A DNA stretch of 64,000 nucleotides from Oscarella lobularis (lineage: Eukaryota > Porifera > Homoscleromorpha > Homosclerophorida > Oscarellidae). The stretch covers positions 930,001 to 994,000 of the forward strand of contig NC_089193.1 in NCBI RefSeq assembly GCF_947507565.1. Direction: 5' to 3'. Shown piece after piece: positions 20,576-33,202 of the stretch (the stretch's first letter is position 1; the number at the start of each line of letters is the position of its first letter). Position numbers and translations under genes: made by a program. The notes below the pieces were generated by a model that did not search any database, was not told the DNA's origin, and saw only the letters and a program-made list of their open reading frames with translations.

Positions 20576-23500
20576 TCAAAGACGCATACCTTCCACATTA
20601 AGCCGACTGTCATTACTTTTCATTCTCCGACAAACAGAAGACAGTTGCCTGCCGAGTTGCTCAGAGACCCACTCGATAACCAGTTCTTCCTCACTCAAAT
20701 GACGCGACTCCGTGTGGCAACTTTCACGAAGGATTCTCTTTTGACGAGAAAGAAACGTCTTTGAAAACGAGGTTGGAAATCAAATAATTTAAGCAAGCGG
20801 TATAACGTCACACACCTTTTCCATTTCCGCTTTAAGAGTATCGATGTCCCTCTTTGTGATTGGTTCGTCGAGCTCCTTCTCTTCGACAGCGGCTTTATAA
20901 TTGGCCAGAAGACTTTCTCTAACCATCAAGTCAGAACGACGCAATTCTCTTCTAATCTTCATCTTCGTCTCACTGCTCTCTTCCTGAAAATAATTTAAAA
21001 TCAATAAATACATTTTCGACGATAGATCTAGCCTTTCTCCAGCCACACACGACGGAAATGACGTAGGCGACCGAGACGCCAAAAACATATAAGAGACTGA
21101 GAAACGAAGGAGCAAGCGGAGAATGATGCAATTCCGTAATTATTTCCGCTTTCAAGAACACCCATTGCGACTCCGCCTGATCCTAAAGGAAAACACGTAG
21201 TCTATATTAATTAAGCAGTCAATTGCAAACGTCACACCTCAGAATTTTGATAGGCATTCGAAATCACAGCAATGAGCATATTTAGAAGAATGATTGACGA
21301 CAAGACCAGCCATACAACAGCCCAGATCATTGTAAGAACATTCGCTGCAGAGTAAACCGGCCTAATAGCGATTCCCAATTGTTCCGGGGAAGCCAAGTTA
21401 ACCATGCTCAAGAAAAGAATTTGAAGGACACCTCCAAATCTGAAAAAGCAAAGAAGCGTGGGTCAAAGCAAAATATTCATGACACTCTCACGTTTGCCAT
21501 CCCATGGGTAGTTTCTGATATAAGGCCTCTGCAATCGTTAGGCACGACAAATTCGACGCGTTGGCGGGCAAAATTTTCGAACACCGACCCTCGAACCCCA
21601 CAATTCCGTTTATATTCTTAAAGGCGACGCCGAAAGCGAGTAGGACGACGACGAAGAAAAGCAGAAAGCTGACGAGCGGATAAAACATTCGCCGAAACGA
21701 GATGACCATGGGACCGAAGTAAGGAAAGAGCACCATGAAAAATAGAACGCGAAAGCTGGCGGCAAGAAAAAGAAAAGCGAACAGAATCGACAACGCACTT
21801 TCAGCTCCAATAGATGATGCAAGCGACGACGACATGAGAGCGAAACGTAGAGCGAAGACGACGATCAGCGACAGAATCATGCATATGTCCCAACTGTTCG
21901 CAATTTGCGCGAAGTATACGCGCGCACTCTGCATTCGCAACTGACCAATTTCGTAAAGAACTTTGCTGACGAGTTCAATAAGGAGTAGCCACTCGACGGA
22001 CGATAGATGAGGGTCTCGATAGTGGCTAGGTGCGCCCGTGTCTCCGGATCCGACGAAGAGCAGAATGCAAAAGATGAAGTGATCAATTCCCTGCGCGGCG
22101 TAGTAGACGACTCCCGCGCGGCGCTTGCCCAAGAGAAATTCCTTGGCGACAATTTCGTACTCGCTTCGATAACGAGGCAAGATGTAGAAGAGGAGGACGA
22201 ACGGAAACGCGACGAAACGAACGAAGAGCATGAGAAGGTCAAAGAAAAAGCGAGCGACCGTCGCCAAGCGACTACCCAACAGCCCGCGACGACGAACGGA
22301 CGAAGAAAAGAACATCCTGTCGAGACATAGCTGGACTTCCGAATTCAAAAGAAACTATATATAAGCGAGAATCACATGTTAATTATCAATTAATTAAATT
22401 AATTAAATTAATTAACATATTAATTAATAATTATTAAGTGCGTATTTACCTCTTTTTGGTTATTGTCCAAGGCTGCGGGTATCGCTCTCATGAGGACGGT
22501 GTCGCTGCTGCCAACCGCTGCCAACTCTCTGGCAAAGTTTACCAACTTATCGCTTAATTCCACCCACAATCGCTTCTCCGACGGTGCGACGTATTGAGAG
22601 CTTCGCTCAAAAAACGCGCTCACTTCCAACGCCGTCAGAATTGGATTCGCCGATCGTGCGATGACGTCGGGAGTCGACACGGCGACGGCGACGTCGTACG
22701 AAATCTCTGTCGTCGGCAACTTGCCGCCGGCTCGAACGAGACTCGCTGCGACGTCGAGATTTCGCGTCGATTCGCTCATGACCAAATCGAGGGCCGTGAA
22801 ACCGTCGGCGTCGACTTCGTTCAAATCAACGCAATATTCAATAAGCGAATCGACGACGGTTTTTCTCTGAGAGCCGCCCTTGACGGCAATGTGAAGCGGC
22901 GTTCGACCCCGCTCGTCTTTCGACGACAAATCGACGCCGTGGGCTTCGGCGGCGTCGAGTAGCGGAATCGAACCGAGAGCCGCCGCGCGATGGGCGAGCG
23001 TCTCCTTCTCCGGCCACGACTCGACAACCGGATTAGCACCGTAGTCGATAACGAGTTTCGTCTTCGCTTCGGCGTCGCGAGACGACGAGAGGGCGTCGAA
23101 CACGGGCCTGGTAAACGAATTCATCCAGAGTTCGTCACTAAGGCTATTCCACTTGGAAAGCAATACCTAAAAAAGGATCAATAGTTAATTAGTTACGTAA
23201 TCCATCGACTTACTTCCAAGAAGGCTGCCGATCCCTGACGAAGAGTATTCGTCAGAAGCGACTCTTTTTCTCGTCGTAGAACGCCCAATGCGACGGAACG
23301 CAGACAATCGAAAAGATCGCCGACTCCGTTCGAGTCCGAGTGGCGAGAAAGACAATCGAGAGGCGTACCTCTGATTGTGTTCCACGACGTAAGAGACGCT
23401 CCCGCCTTGACGAGACACTTCAAGCAGGCCGGATCGACGACTCGATCTTCATCGAGCTAAGAAGCGAGATTTTTGCATGGTCACCGTGCATGCAGTTCAA

Positions 23501-23849
23501 TTATTATTACTAGGCAATGGAGAGGAGTCATTGACGCGCAATCGGGTTTGTCCAGCGCGTCGGCGTCCGGCGTTCGATCGACGAGAAGCCGAAGCACTTC
23601 GACGGGACCGCCGACTGTCGCGCACACGTGAACGGCCGTCTGGCCCTTTTCGTCGACTTTGCTCGGATTGTGACCGGACTCGAGCAGCCGTTGAACGCCT
23701 TTAAATTCAAAAGGATCATCCCTCGAAAATAACGATGTTTATACATGATAGGGTGCACCATGTATTAGATCCACGGTAGCAAGCTCTTTTTCGAGCAATA
23801 TCTCGTGAAGTGGGTAGGATGATTGAAGAGAATGGGACTCCTGCGACAT
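20576..23849 (-). CDS. Ankyrin-repeat TRP-family cation channel, paralog 2
   Basis: Nine exons: 23849-23759, 23698-23511, 23456-23214, 23166-22450, 22354-21492, 21439-21238, 21182-21033, 20983-20816 and 20758-20576. They total 2805 nt, or 934 aa. The N-terminal roughly 410 residues contain ankyrin repeats (GQTAVHVCATVGGPVEVLRLL, then GTPLDCLSRHSD, ETLAHRAAALGSIPLL, RTPLHIAVKGG, and FTALDLVM). Exon 5 carries about six hydrophobic segments, including FLFLAASFRVLFFMVLFPYFG and SFLLFFVVVLLAFGVAFKN. Exon 6 encodes the final pore helix, WAVVWLVLSSIILLNMLIAV. WVFLKAEIITE after it resembles a TRP-box region. Intron 7 has a GC donor (AAG|GCTAGA), supported by identical exon 7 length in paralog 3. The channel probably conducts cations across a membrane; its stimulus is unknown. 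Confidence 0.9.
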
Positions 23850-24239
23850 CGTCCTAACGTATGAAGTTCCGGATCACAACAACGGCCTCCGGGACATAAA
23901 ATCAGCCATGGTTCTCCTCCCTGTCGATAATAGACATTTACGGCCTATCAATGTCTCTACGATCTTCGATCTTCATATGAAAGCCCTTGGATTGCTCCTC
24001 CTTCGGTTCATACTGTATTCTACCCGTTTCGTGTACCTTCTCTTGGCTCTAGAGCAGCTGCGACGAGAGTAAGTCAAACAGAAGAGAGAGAAATGACAGT
24101 CCAGCACAGAGAGAGGAGAGCCATTTTCGAAGCTCCCGTACAAAGTAGGCACGTGCAAAATAACAACTTGTACCAAAAACATCACAGCTACTTCTAATTT
24201 TCAGTACAGCGTACTACAACATTTTGTGCAGATTTCTAC
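23850..24239. other. Promoter spacer between TRP paralogs 2 and 3
   Basis: 390 bp between the TRP3 stop and the TRP2 start. It should hold the TRP2 promoter. No TATA box or coding sequence was identified. Confidence 0.4.
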
Positions 24240-27200
24240 TCAATCGTGATTCTCAAGAAGGTCGCCGCTTATCTCGATTTTCCGCCTCACAGAAGAGAGC
24301 CGTCTGCGCAGATGATCACAGACCCAATGGGCGACATTCTCTTTCTCATTCTCTACGATGACATGATCGCGACAACAAAAGTTAGATCTTCGATTCGAGG
24401 CGAGAGCCTGCAAAAAACAACAGCAACGGCAAGATTAAGAATTGAGAGAGATTCAAAAAAGTAAGTGTAGTGCAAACCTCCATGACTTCTGCTCTAAGTG
24501 CATCGATGTCACCCTTTGTGACTGGCTCTTCTTTATCCTTTATCTCTGCCACCGCTTTGAAGTTGGCCAGAATATTGTCTCTAATCAATATGTCAGAACG
24601 ACGTCGATCTCTCCAAAGCGCCACTTTGTTCTCGTAGCTCTCCGTCTGCAGAAAGAAATGATATTAGAGTTCACAGGAAGTAATTTTGGGGGGGGGGGGG
24701 GGGGGGGGTGACGACTGACCTCTTTCCACCTGCACAGCAATGAAATTATGCGAGCAATTGCCATGCCAAAGTAATAGAACAAATTAAGAGGTGACGTAAC
24801 GACTGGCGAATTATTAATTTCCGTGATTATATCCGCTTTCATGTACACCCATTCGGTCTCTGCGTTGTCCTAAATTGAAACGTTTGTAAATTATGTTTGT
24901 CTATTACAAAACTTTCACAAACTTCAGAATTCTGATAAGCATTAGAAACCAAAGCGATGAGCATATTAAGAAGCACGATTGCCGACAAGATTAGCCAAAA
25001 AACGCCCCAAGTCATTGCCAGGATTTCTTCGGTAGTGTAAGAGGTGCTAGCAGTGATTCCCAATTGTCCGGCGGAGCCCATGTTAACTGTGGTCAAAAAG
25101 AGACTTTGAAGTATAATATCCAACCTGTAAAAAGTACTATTAATGTCGTTTACGTCGCTTTCTTCTGCTCACCTTTGCATGTTTAAAGGAATTGAATTCA
25201 GCGCCCCCTGAAACGTTGAGAAGCACGAAATATTCGACGTCGCATTGACGGAAGGCTGACACCAGGAATTAAATAACCGAATTGCAAAAATGTTCTTATA
25301 CGAGACGCCGAACGAGAGTAAGATAATGGTGTACAAAAACAGAAAGCTGATCATCGGAAAGATCAATCGTCGAGCCGATAGAATCATAGGACCAAAGTAG
25401 GGAAAGAGCATCAAGTAGAAAAGAAATCGAAAGCAGGCAGCGAGAAAAAGAAGCGCGTAGAGAACAGCCAAAGAACTTTCGGTCCTGACAGATGCATGAG
25501 CAGAAGACATCAAACTGAAACGCATACCGAACCCGATGATCAGCAACAAAACAATCGCTACGTCAGTGGCATTGGAAACCTGCGTGATGTAGACACGCGC
25601 ACCTTGCCGTCGCAACTGACCTAGTTCGTAAGCAATTTTTCCAACGAGGAAGACAATAGTTACTTGCTCGAACGACGATAGTTGCGAGTCTCGATAGTGA
25701 CTGGGAGCGACTTGGGCTCCGGCTCCGAAGAAAAGCAAAAAGCATAGATAGAGGTGACTTAGTCCTTGTAGAACGTAATAGATGACGCTTCCGTATCGCG
25801 CTTCGGCTTTGACGAAATCGTGCGCGATCGTCTCGTAGCGCTTCCCGTAGCGAGGTAAGATGTAGAAGAAGAGGACACAGGGAAAGAAGACGAGTCGAAT
25901 GTGAAGCATGAAAAAGGCGGCGAGAAAACGAGCGATATTGACGAAGCCAATCGACGACTGCCCGAGACGACGACGACGACGAACGGGCGGACGAAAGAAG
26001 AGATTGTCGAGACACAAGCCAACTTTCGAACTCAAAAGAAACTAAAAAAGAATTAATTAATTAATTAATTTTTAGTTTCTTTTGAATTAATTAATTAATT
26101 TAATATTTTGATTAAAGAGGATACCTTTGCTTGGCGATTTTTTAAGGCGACCGAAATCGCCGTCGTCATGACGTCGTCGTTACTTCCGCCCACCGTTGAT
26201 AGGTCACTGGCGAAACTCACCAAATTATCGCTCAATTCCAACAACGACTTCTCCTCCTCGTCCGAAGTGACGTATTGACACGTACGCTTTACGAACGCGC
26301 CCACTTCCAACGCCGTCAGAATCGGATTCACCGATCGCATGATGACGTTGGGATCCGATAGAGCGATGACGACGTCGTACGGGACATCTGCCCTCGGTAA
26401 CTTACTTCCGGCGCGAATGAGACTCGCCGCCGCGTCGAGATTTCGCGTCGGCGCGCCGACGGCGATATCCAACGCCGTGTCGCCGTCGTCGTTCTCGTCG
26501 TTCAGAGACGCAAAATTTTCAATTAAAAAATCGACAATGGCTTGCTTGTCTCGACCTCCTTTGACGGCAACGTGAAGCGGCGTTTGCCCGCTGTCGTCTT
26601 TCGACGACAAATCGACGCCGTTCACTAAAGCCGCTTGAAGAAGCGTCATCGATCCGAGAGCGACGGCGCGATGGACGAGTGTTTGTCGGTGGGGCCACAC
26701 CTCGACGGCGGGATTGGCGCCGTTATCCAGGACGAGTCGAGTTTTCGCTTCGGCGTCGCGAGACGACGAGAGGGCGTCGAACACGGGCCGCGCGAGCGAA
26801 GTCGTCCACAAGTCGTCGCTGAGACTATGCCAATGGGAAAGCAATAGCTAAGACATGAAGAAATCATAGAGATATGGTTAGTACATCATTATTTAATTAA
26901 TTAAAAATCCTACTTCTAAAAAGGTCGCTGAGCCCGTTTGAAGTGTTCTCTTTAAAAGGTACTCCTTTTTTCGACGTAGAACGCCCAATGCGATGCGAAG
27001 AAGACAATTGAATAGATCATTGACGCCGTCTGAGTGACGACAAAGGCAGTCGAGTGGAGTGCCTTTCGTTTCGCTGACGATCGTCAGAGACGCTCCGGCG
27101 TCGACGAGACACTTCAAGGAGGCCGGATCGACGACGCGATCTTCGTCAAGCTGTGAAATAAATTGATAGAGGAAAAGTTCGATCGCGCCCCCCACTCTCA

Positions 27201-27538
27201 TCTCCTCACGAGACAATGAAGAGGAGTCATGGATGAGTTATCAGTCGCGTTCAGCGTCTCTACGTTGGTTTTCTCGACGAGAAGTTGAAGTACTTCGATA
27301 GGACCGCCGACTGCGGCGCACACGTGAACTGCTGTCTGGCCGTTTTCGTCGACTTTGCTCGGATCGTGGCCGGATTCGAGAAGACATCGAACGGCTGTAA
27401 AATCAAGAAGTTCGTCGCTTTCTGAGACGATGTTGTCTGCGTTGTACCGTTGATCAAATCCACTAAGGCGAACCCTTTTTGCTTCAATATGCGCTGAAGT
27501 GGATGAGACGTATGGAGAGTAGGAGAATCCTGCGACAT
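24240..27538 (-). CDS. Ankyrin-repeat TRP-family cation channel, paralog 3
   Basis: Nine exons: 27538-27448, 27394-27210, 27150-26914, 26847-26125, 26041-25173, 25124-24923, 24869-24720, 24645-24478 and 24407-24240. They total 2793 nt, or 930 aa. Exons 1, 6, 7 and 8 match paralog 2 in length exactly. Ankyrin repeats occupy about residues 30-410 (GQTAVHVCAAVGGPIEVLQLL, QTLVHRAVALGS, QTPLHVAVKGG, DTALDIAVG). Hydrophobic segments follow, with FLFLYTIILLSFGVSYKN before the pore and WGVFWLILSAIVLLNMLIAL as the last helix. The cytoplasmic tail begins EWVYMKADIITE and ends with a basic helix (WVCDHLRRRLSSVRRK). Potential N-glycosylation sites (NATSNIS) lie in the pore turret. Family: TRPC/TRPV-like by layout; exact subfamily unsure. 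Confidence 0.9.
24688..24708. repeat. 21-bp poly-G run
   Basis: Homopolymer of G on the plus strand within intron 7 of TRP gene 3. The length may be unstable or mis-sequenced. Confidence 0.8.
26032..26085. repeat. Hairpin covering an intron 3' splice site
   Basis: TCAAAAGAAACTAAAAA (26032-26048) and its exact complement (26069-26085) flank a TTAATTAA-rich loop. The left arm spans the acceptor and first bases of TRP3 exon 5. In the pre-mRNA the acceptor would be paired. Confidence 0.7.
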
Positions 27539-28047
27539 AGTCCGAGCCTTATTGGGGCAACAATGAGCCAAATATAGCTGGGTAACACCTAAAGAAGTAA
27601 TTGTTCCGGATCTCTGCCTCGGTTGCGAACTAGAGCTGCAAGACGGTTCAATTCTCTTTCTAATACCTGCTAAGAAAATGAACAGCGACAGCCTTCATTT
27701 TCCCTACAGGTATCCTAGGCAGGAGCTTCGAGACAGAGAACGGGGTCATTTTGCAACCATGACAGACACATAACTGGCAAAAGAGTGTCAAATAAACTCA
27801 TCCCAGCTATATCGCACCTGTCTGCTGCTTGGTAATACCGCCGAATTGACAATTGACTAAGACGAAGATGCGCGGCCATCTTTTTTCGCGTGCGCTACGG
27901 AGCAACAGTAGATTCATATATTTTCCGCCCCTCTTTCCAGGGAGCAGTATCCCTGTTCATTGTTTTACGATTGACAATTTTGTATTTTATTGCCATCTCA
28001 AAAAGAAAGAAAGAATCAACGGGGACTGCACGTGAGTCACGTGCAAG
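27539..28047. promoter_or_regulatory. Divergent intergenic region between TRP3 and NLR gene 1
   Basis: 509 bp between divergent starts at 27538 (minus) and 28048 (plus). It must contain both promoters if the starts are right. No TATA box or operator was recognised. Confidence 0.45.
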
Positions 28048-31000
28048 ATGAGTCACTCCTGGGGAATCCTCGGGGAAAACTCCATGGCGAAAGAGTCTAG
28101 AGCCATTTCTGGTGCGTTTTCTCTTGTTCCTAGCCTAATCGACACTTCTATTCTGGCAGAAAGTGACATCACAAAGGTCGCGGCCGTCATTAGACCACTG
28201 TGCGTCGGAGAAGATCCCTGGCCCGGGGAGATTTTTGCGTCGCGATTAGGCATGCCGTCGGAAAAAGCTGAAGAGATTTTTGCTAGTGGAGTCGGGACGG
28301 CGAGGAAGCGCGGCGGAGAAAAGTTGTCGAAGCGGCTGGCCGAATGGATGCACACGCACCAAGTTCAGATAGCGGACGCTGCAGAGAGCGCCTTCTTAGC
28401 CGGCTTCAAAGACGTCGCTTGTAACCTAATTCGAGTCCATCATACGTCTTTGGGTGAGACGGTGACTAATTACTTTCGTCATCACGTGATGATTCTTAAT
28501 AGATAACGAGGCCATAGTGAAGCTCATTAGAAAAAGATTTCATCTTCCTGATAATCTGGCCGCCCTTCCTAAAGAGCAATTGCTCCGAATGGTTGTTGGA
28601 GGAATTCCGCAGTCTTTCATCAGTGGTCAACAACGGTCAAGGCATCGCAGATGGAAAACAATTCTACAGTCTCTTGGAGCAAAGGTGAATCCAAGCCCTC
28701 ATACTCCAAGCAATGTATGTCAAGCCCTTTGCAACTGGAGCAAAACCGGCCGCGATCCTGCAGACAGAGTGCGCGAGTTGTGCGATGCTCTTTGCAAAGT
28801 TGGCCACTTCAGTGCAATCAGGGAACTTGTTTTGCAAGGTAACAAAACCTGGCTGAACTTGTTTGATTCTTGCTGATTCACTCTACTGTATATAAACAGG
28901 TGCGCCAAGAAGTGCCGAGCAACAGAGATCAGCCTTGCCACTATCTGATTCTGTTTTGAATCTGATTCAAGTTCCTAACGAAGACAAGCATCTAGTTGGC
29001 AGAGACGAAGACGTTAGAAAATTGAGAAAATATTTAGAAGACAATCATCTCGTTCTTGTTCACGGCTTTCCAGGAATAGGGAAAACATCCTTGGTGACTA
29101 AACTAGCTCATGAAGTTTGCAGCGAGTACGGCGCTGTTGTGTTTATAAAATGCTCCAGCTCTTCCGCTTTTGGCAATTCCCTGACTAAAATTTGCAGAAG
29201 CTTAGACCAACAAAAAGTGCTTCGGTCTGTTAGTCAATCTGAGTTGATTGAATACATGAGATACTGGCTGACGCATCAGGAAGAAAAGACGTTGCTTATT
29301 TTCGACGGTTTGAACGACCTTGAACAGGAATCCAAAGACGTGTCTACCAAAATTGAAGCTCTCCTTCTTTCAGGCATTTCTGATCAAGTGTTTTGCCTCT
29401 TTACCTCTCGAAAAGAAGTGGAGAAAATGGAAAATCTACGTGTTCACAAGGTTTACCCTTTAGAACCGCTCAGCGAAGCAGAGGTGGCGAACATGCTTAT
29501 TGAGAGATGTGGAGCTAGCAAAGAAGATCAAAAGGAAAGAGATGCAGCCGCTCTCATAGCTGCTAGAGTTGAGGGAATTCCCCAGCTTGTTGATTTAACA
29601 GCAAACGCAATTAAACGAACAGGCGTTCCTCTTTCCGTTTACAGGGATAATATGAAGCTAAAGAAAGAAGTTGGTCTGCTTGATAGAACTGAAGAAGGTT
29701 ATAAGAACACAAGGCAGCTCTACAGACAAATAATTACGGAAAACGCCAATACACCGGCTCTTAAAGAATTACTGCTCGTGTTTGCTTTATCTGATTATCC
29801 AGAGCCTCTTCCTGTCGATTTATTTGCCATGGGCGGTAGAAACCTTCCTGATTGCGCTCTAAAAGAGGAATACCGCAAGGAGAAAATGAAATATTCGGTA
29901 CCCGAAAATGAAACAAACGAAGACGCTTTTACCATTCTCACAATGATGTATACGAGGCTGCTCTTGGAACTGCAAAAGTCTCACCTAATTTACTACAACT
30001 ACACTAAACGTTCTGCGTGGATGCACTCTGCAATAAGCGAAGAAATACAAGAATTGGCTAAAAGTGAATGGAAGGATTGCGCGCCTGAAGGTCATGGACT
30101 AAATATCCTATCGAGTCTGCTCACAACGACGTATGAAGCTGAAAGAACAGACAAAGCTCTAGTGTACGAGGCTTTGGTTCCTCACACATTCAAATTCATA
30201 GCGAATATGGATCAGCAAAAACGCCCAGTCAACCCTCATCTTTTATTAAACGTCGGCAAAATGACGTCACTGCTTGGTCGTTTTGAAGAAGCAAAAGATC
30301 TTTTAGAAAGGTGTGAGAAGCTCTGTCAAAATGAAAAGAATGACTTCAGAGGTAAAACATTGCTGAACCTTGGCACTGTTTACCGCCGGTTGGGGCTACT
30401 CTCTGATGCAGAACGCCTCCTACTCGAAGCCCGTGGAGTATGGGAAGGCAGTTCTTCTTCTTCTTCTCTTAGAGAAGCAGATACGGCGTACGCGGACGTG
30501 CTAATGGACGTGAGCGAGTTCCAGAAGGCCTACACATTGCTAGAGGAAATCAGGCTAGAAAACGTCACTGACTTCGGAACCTATTACGGAAGCAAGGGAA
30601 GAGCCTGTTTCGGTCTTAAAAAGTACACTGAAACAATACAGTGGTTCAATAAGGCTCTTAAACAATTAAAGGATACAAATGAATACAAGCACGGATTATT
30701 CAATGCATACGTTCAGTTGGCAGAAGCCGCTAAACATCGGCCTGACTGTGCTGCTTTTCGGAATCGTTTAGACGAGTGTTATGAAGCGATGGAGAAAGTA
30801 AGATCTACACGCGGTCCAAGTCATCGATATGTTGCTTTTTTTCAACGCGAAATTGCTCGGTTAGAACATCGATTTTCTGAACATTGTTCAACTGAAAGCG
30901 TACTTCCGTCACTTACAAAAGCCTTTCGATTGGCCTTAGACTCTCTAAAGAGCCACATCAAAGTTTTTGGAAAGCAACACCAAAAGGTTGCAAAATCGTC

Positions 31001-31331
31001 CGATATTATTGCAAAAGTGTGCAATACCTTAGCTGGTGGCAAAGGATATCACGCTGCTCAATTTAACGAATGCAAACGTCTGGCTTTGAACAGAGCGATT
31101 CGCAACTATGCAATCATCGAATGTGATACGTTTCCAGAAGTTAAGGAAATCCTTAGGGAACTTCACGAAGATACGCTCCGTGAGGACTTCATAGGTGAGG
31201 GTCTGGAGAACAGCAGCGGTCACAGTTCAGAAAATATGACAGAATTAGCGATGCAATCAGATGAGCCGCTCGGCGAACTCGGAGAATTACTGAAAAATGC
31301 ACTGGACCTTTATAAAGAAGACGATGACTAA
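28048..31331 (+). CDS. NLR-like receptor 1: two Death-like domains, NB-ARC, TPR
   Basis: Exons 28048-28111, 28160-28453, 28503-28838 and 28900-31331 total 3126 nt, or 1041 aa. Intron 1 is only 48 nt and has no stop in frame, so an intron-retained form would also be open. Exon 2 encodes a Death-like fold (IFASRLGMPSEKAEEI, then LSKRLAEWMHTH and AFLAGFKDVACNLI). Exon 3 encodes a second (LPKEQLLRMVVGGIP, RVRELCDALCKVGHFSAIREL). Exon 4 has the NB-ARC P-loop GFPGIGKTSLV (about residue 286), Walker B LLIFDGLND, and a GxP region VEGIPQLVDL. TPR-like helical pairs follow (LLGRFEEAKDLLERC, TVYRRLGLLSDAERLLLEA, and more). Probable role: cytosolic sensor that oligomerises through NB-ARC and signals through Death domains. 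Confidence 0.9.
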
Positions 31332-31679
31332 TTACCACCACTGTCACTTACGGTTATTGTCACAAATCAGGTACCGGTATAATGAACATCGTCGCTTGGT
31401 ATAAAGCGGCGTCGCGGAGTGTTCCTGACGAGAGAACGACGCGCATTCAGGGCAGTTAATTAACCAGGACACCCTTCCCGCCGAGTCGTTTTTTTTTTTG
31501 CCTTTCGAGATTAATGGACTGTTTCTTGAAATATATTATAGGCAAGAGAACAGCTAAGTTATATTGAAGTAGTTAGTTGATGAAAGAGGGCGCGAGCAGC
31601 GACGGTTTGACATGGGTAGGATTGTGTAGCGCAATCCGGTCAATTGTTTCGTGGAAAAGACAATTAACGAACCGTTACG
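31332..31679. other. Spacer after NLR gene 1
   Basis: 3' flank of NLR gene 1. Nothing else was recognised. Confidence 0.4.
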
Positions 31680-31862
31680 AGAATCCTTAGGGATCTGACT
31701 TCGTGAAGCAAAGGTCCGTGAGGAATTTATAGACTCAACATATCAGAGGACAACAGCGGCCACGGTTTAGAAAATACGACAGACATAGCGGTGGGTGGAA
31801 TCAATCAGCTGCACCGCCCTAGGTGAAAAATGCACTGGACGGTTATAAAGAACTGACGATCA
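31680..31862 (+). pseudogene. Decayed C-terminal tail of an NLR gene
   Basis: Nucleotide similarity to the last roughly 180 bp of NLR gene 1 is visible by eye: GAATCCTTAGGGA, CTCCGTGAGGA-like, ACAGCGGCCACGGTTTAGAAAA and GTGAAAAATGCACTGGACGG. Several indels and stops destroy the frame. Confidence 0.7.
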
Positions 31863-32029
31863 TCAGGCTGGTACAACTCAAGCAGTCATGCTTCCATATA
31901 GGAAACTGTGCTTTAATTAATTAATTAATTGTAGCATTAGTGAATATATCGCGTATATCCTACCGATTGAGCGAATTGTTCGTGCTGTTCATCCAAATTC
32001 GTGTTCTAATGGAATATTTTAGGCGTGTG

Positions 32030-32650
32030 AGCAGCCCGAATTTAGTCCTTTGGAATTGTTAAAATACATGATGTCACGCTACTGGCTGAGGGATCCGAAT
32101 GATAAAATTTTGCTTATTTTTGACGGATTGAGTGACGTCGACTTTGAAGTCGTATCTGAAAAAATTGCAGCCCTGCTTGGCTCATATGACTCTGAAAAAC
32201 TTCACTGCCTCTTTACTGCCCGAAAAGTCGAGAACATAAAAAAGCTGAAAATTAGGAAAGTTTATGAACTTGAACCGCTTAAGGCAGACGACGTCAGAAA
32301 CATGCTCATCGAAAGATGTGGAGCTGACGGGGAGGACGACAACGAAGTATCTGCTGCTGACGTTATAGCCAGCAAATTAGGAGGAATTCCCCATCTTGTC
32401 GATTTAAAGGCAAACGCTATTAAACAAACCGGCGTTTCTCTTGCTATTTACTGTAAAAGAATGGCGCTGAAAGGGGACCTCCGTGCACTTGACGACGCCA
32501 AGGAAGACTTCGAGGAAGGAAAGCAAAGCTACAGAAAAATAATTACTGAAAACGTCACTTCCCCGTCTCTTCGAGAATTGTTGCTGGTTTTGCTTATTCT
32601 GATTTCTCAGAACCTGTTCCTTTAGACATGTTTACCATCGGTGTGTAGGA
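32030..32650 (+). pseudogene. NB-ARC fragment of an NLR gene
   Basis: Translates as ELLKYMMSRYWLRDPNDKIL, then LIFDGLSDVD, LHCLFTARKVENIKKL, MLIERCGADGEDDN and GGIPHLVDLKANAIKQTGV. This matches the middle of the NB-ARC domain of NLR genes 1-3. The P-loop and everything upstream are absent. A 1-nt deletion near 32590 (CTGGTTTTGCTTATTC versus GTGTTTGCTTTATC in gene 1) shifts the frame, and the homologous text then ends near MFTIGV. The TPR half is gone. Confidence 0.85.
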
Positions 32651-33202
32651 ATTGTAGGGATTCTGTCCTAGTATTGCCTTTGTACGGCACGTTGTTGTGT
32701 GTGATTGGTTGATCTAATTGGAGGCCTGTTTCCAGCAGCTAGCAGAGGCATTTCCATACAGTCCAAGAATATGAGAGTGGCACTAGCCGTGGGATCGCGC
32801 AGGCAAATTACGACTTCCATCGGACAGATGATGAGAAGCGAAGGTCGAGAAACACAGGATAATGACGTTACAGGATGGCAAGCTCTGCTGGCAGGCAGGC
32901 AGGACCAGATTCTGACAGGACTGGCTGATCTAGACGTTGTAAATTACATCCGAGTCGATTCCGAATGCGAGAAAGCTAGTCGAGGATGATGATGTGCTCC
33001 GCCTAGTCGCGAACGCGGCGTAGACACTTCAAAAACGCGATCTCCGTCAACCTAAGAGTGATTCTGGCGTTACTCAAGCAAATCAGCTAGGGTACTTGCT
33101 CCCAGTGCTCGTTGTTAGTCGATCGAAAGCATTTGTCCGGGTTCTGGGTGTGAGGTCACCCTCCCTCGTGACGACCTTGTGATTGAGCTCAGCTATGATC
33201 TA
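32651..33202. other. Spacer before NLR gene 2
   Basis: Contains an open frame at 32705-32989 without recognisable domain. It should include the NLR2 promoter. No motif was identified. Confidence 0.4.

Noticed and set aside
21735-23184. Several plus-strand open frames in the TRP region
   Set aside because: They are antisense shadows of TRP exons 4 and 5, where codon bias leaves the opposite strand open. TRP exon totals and paralog alignments explain the region.
32705-32989. Open frame before NLR gene 2
   Set aside because: No recognisable domain and no splice partner. Treated as spacer.
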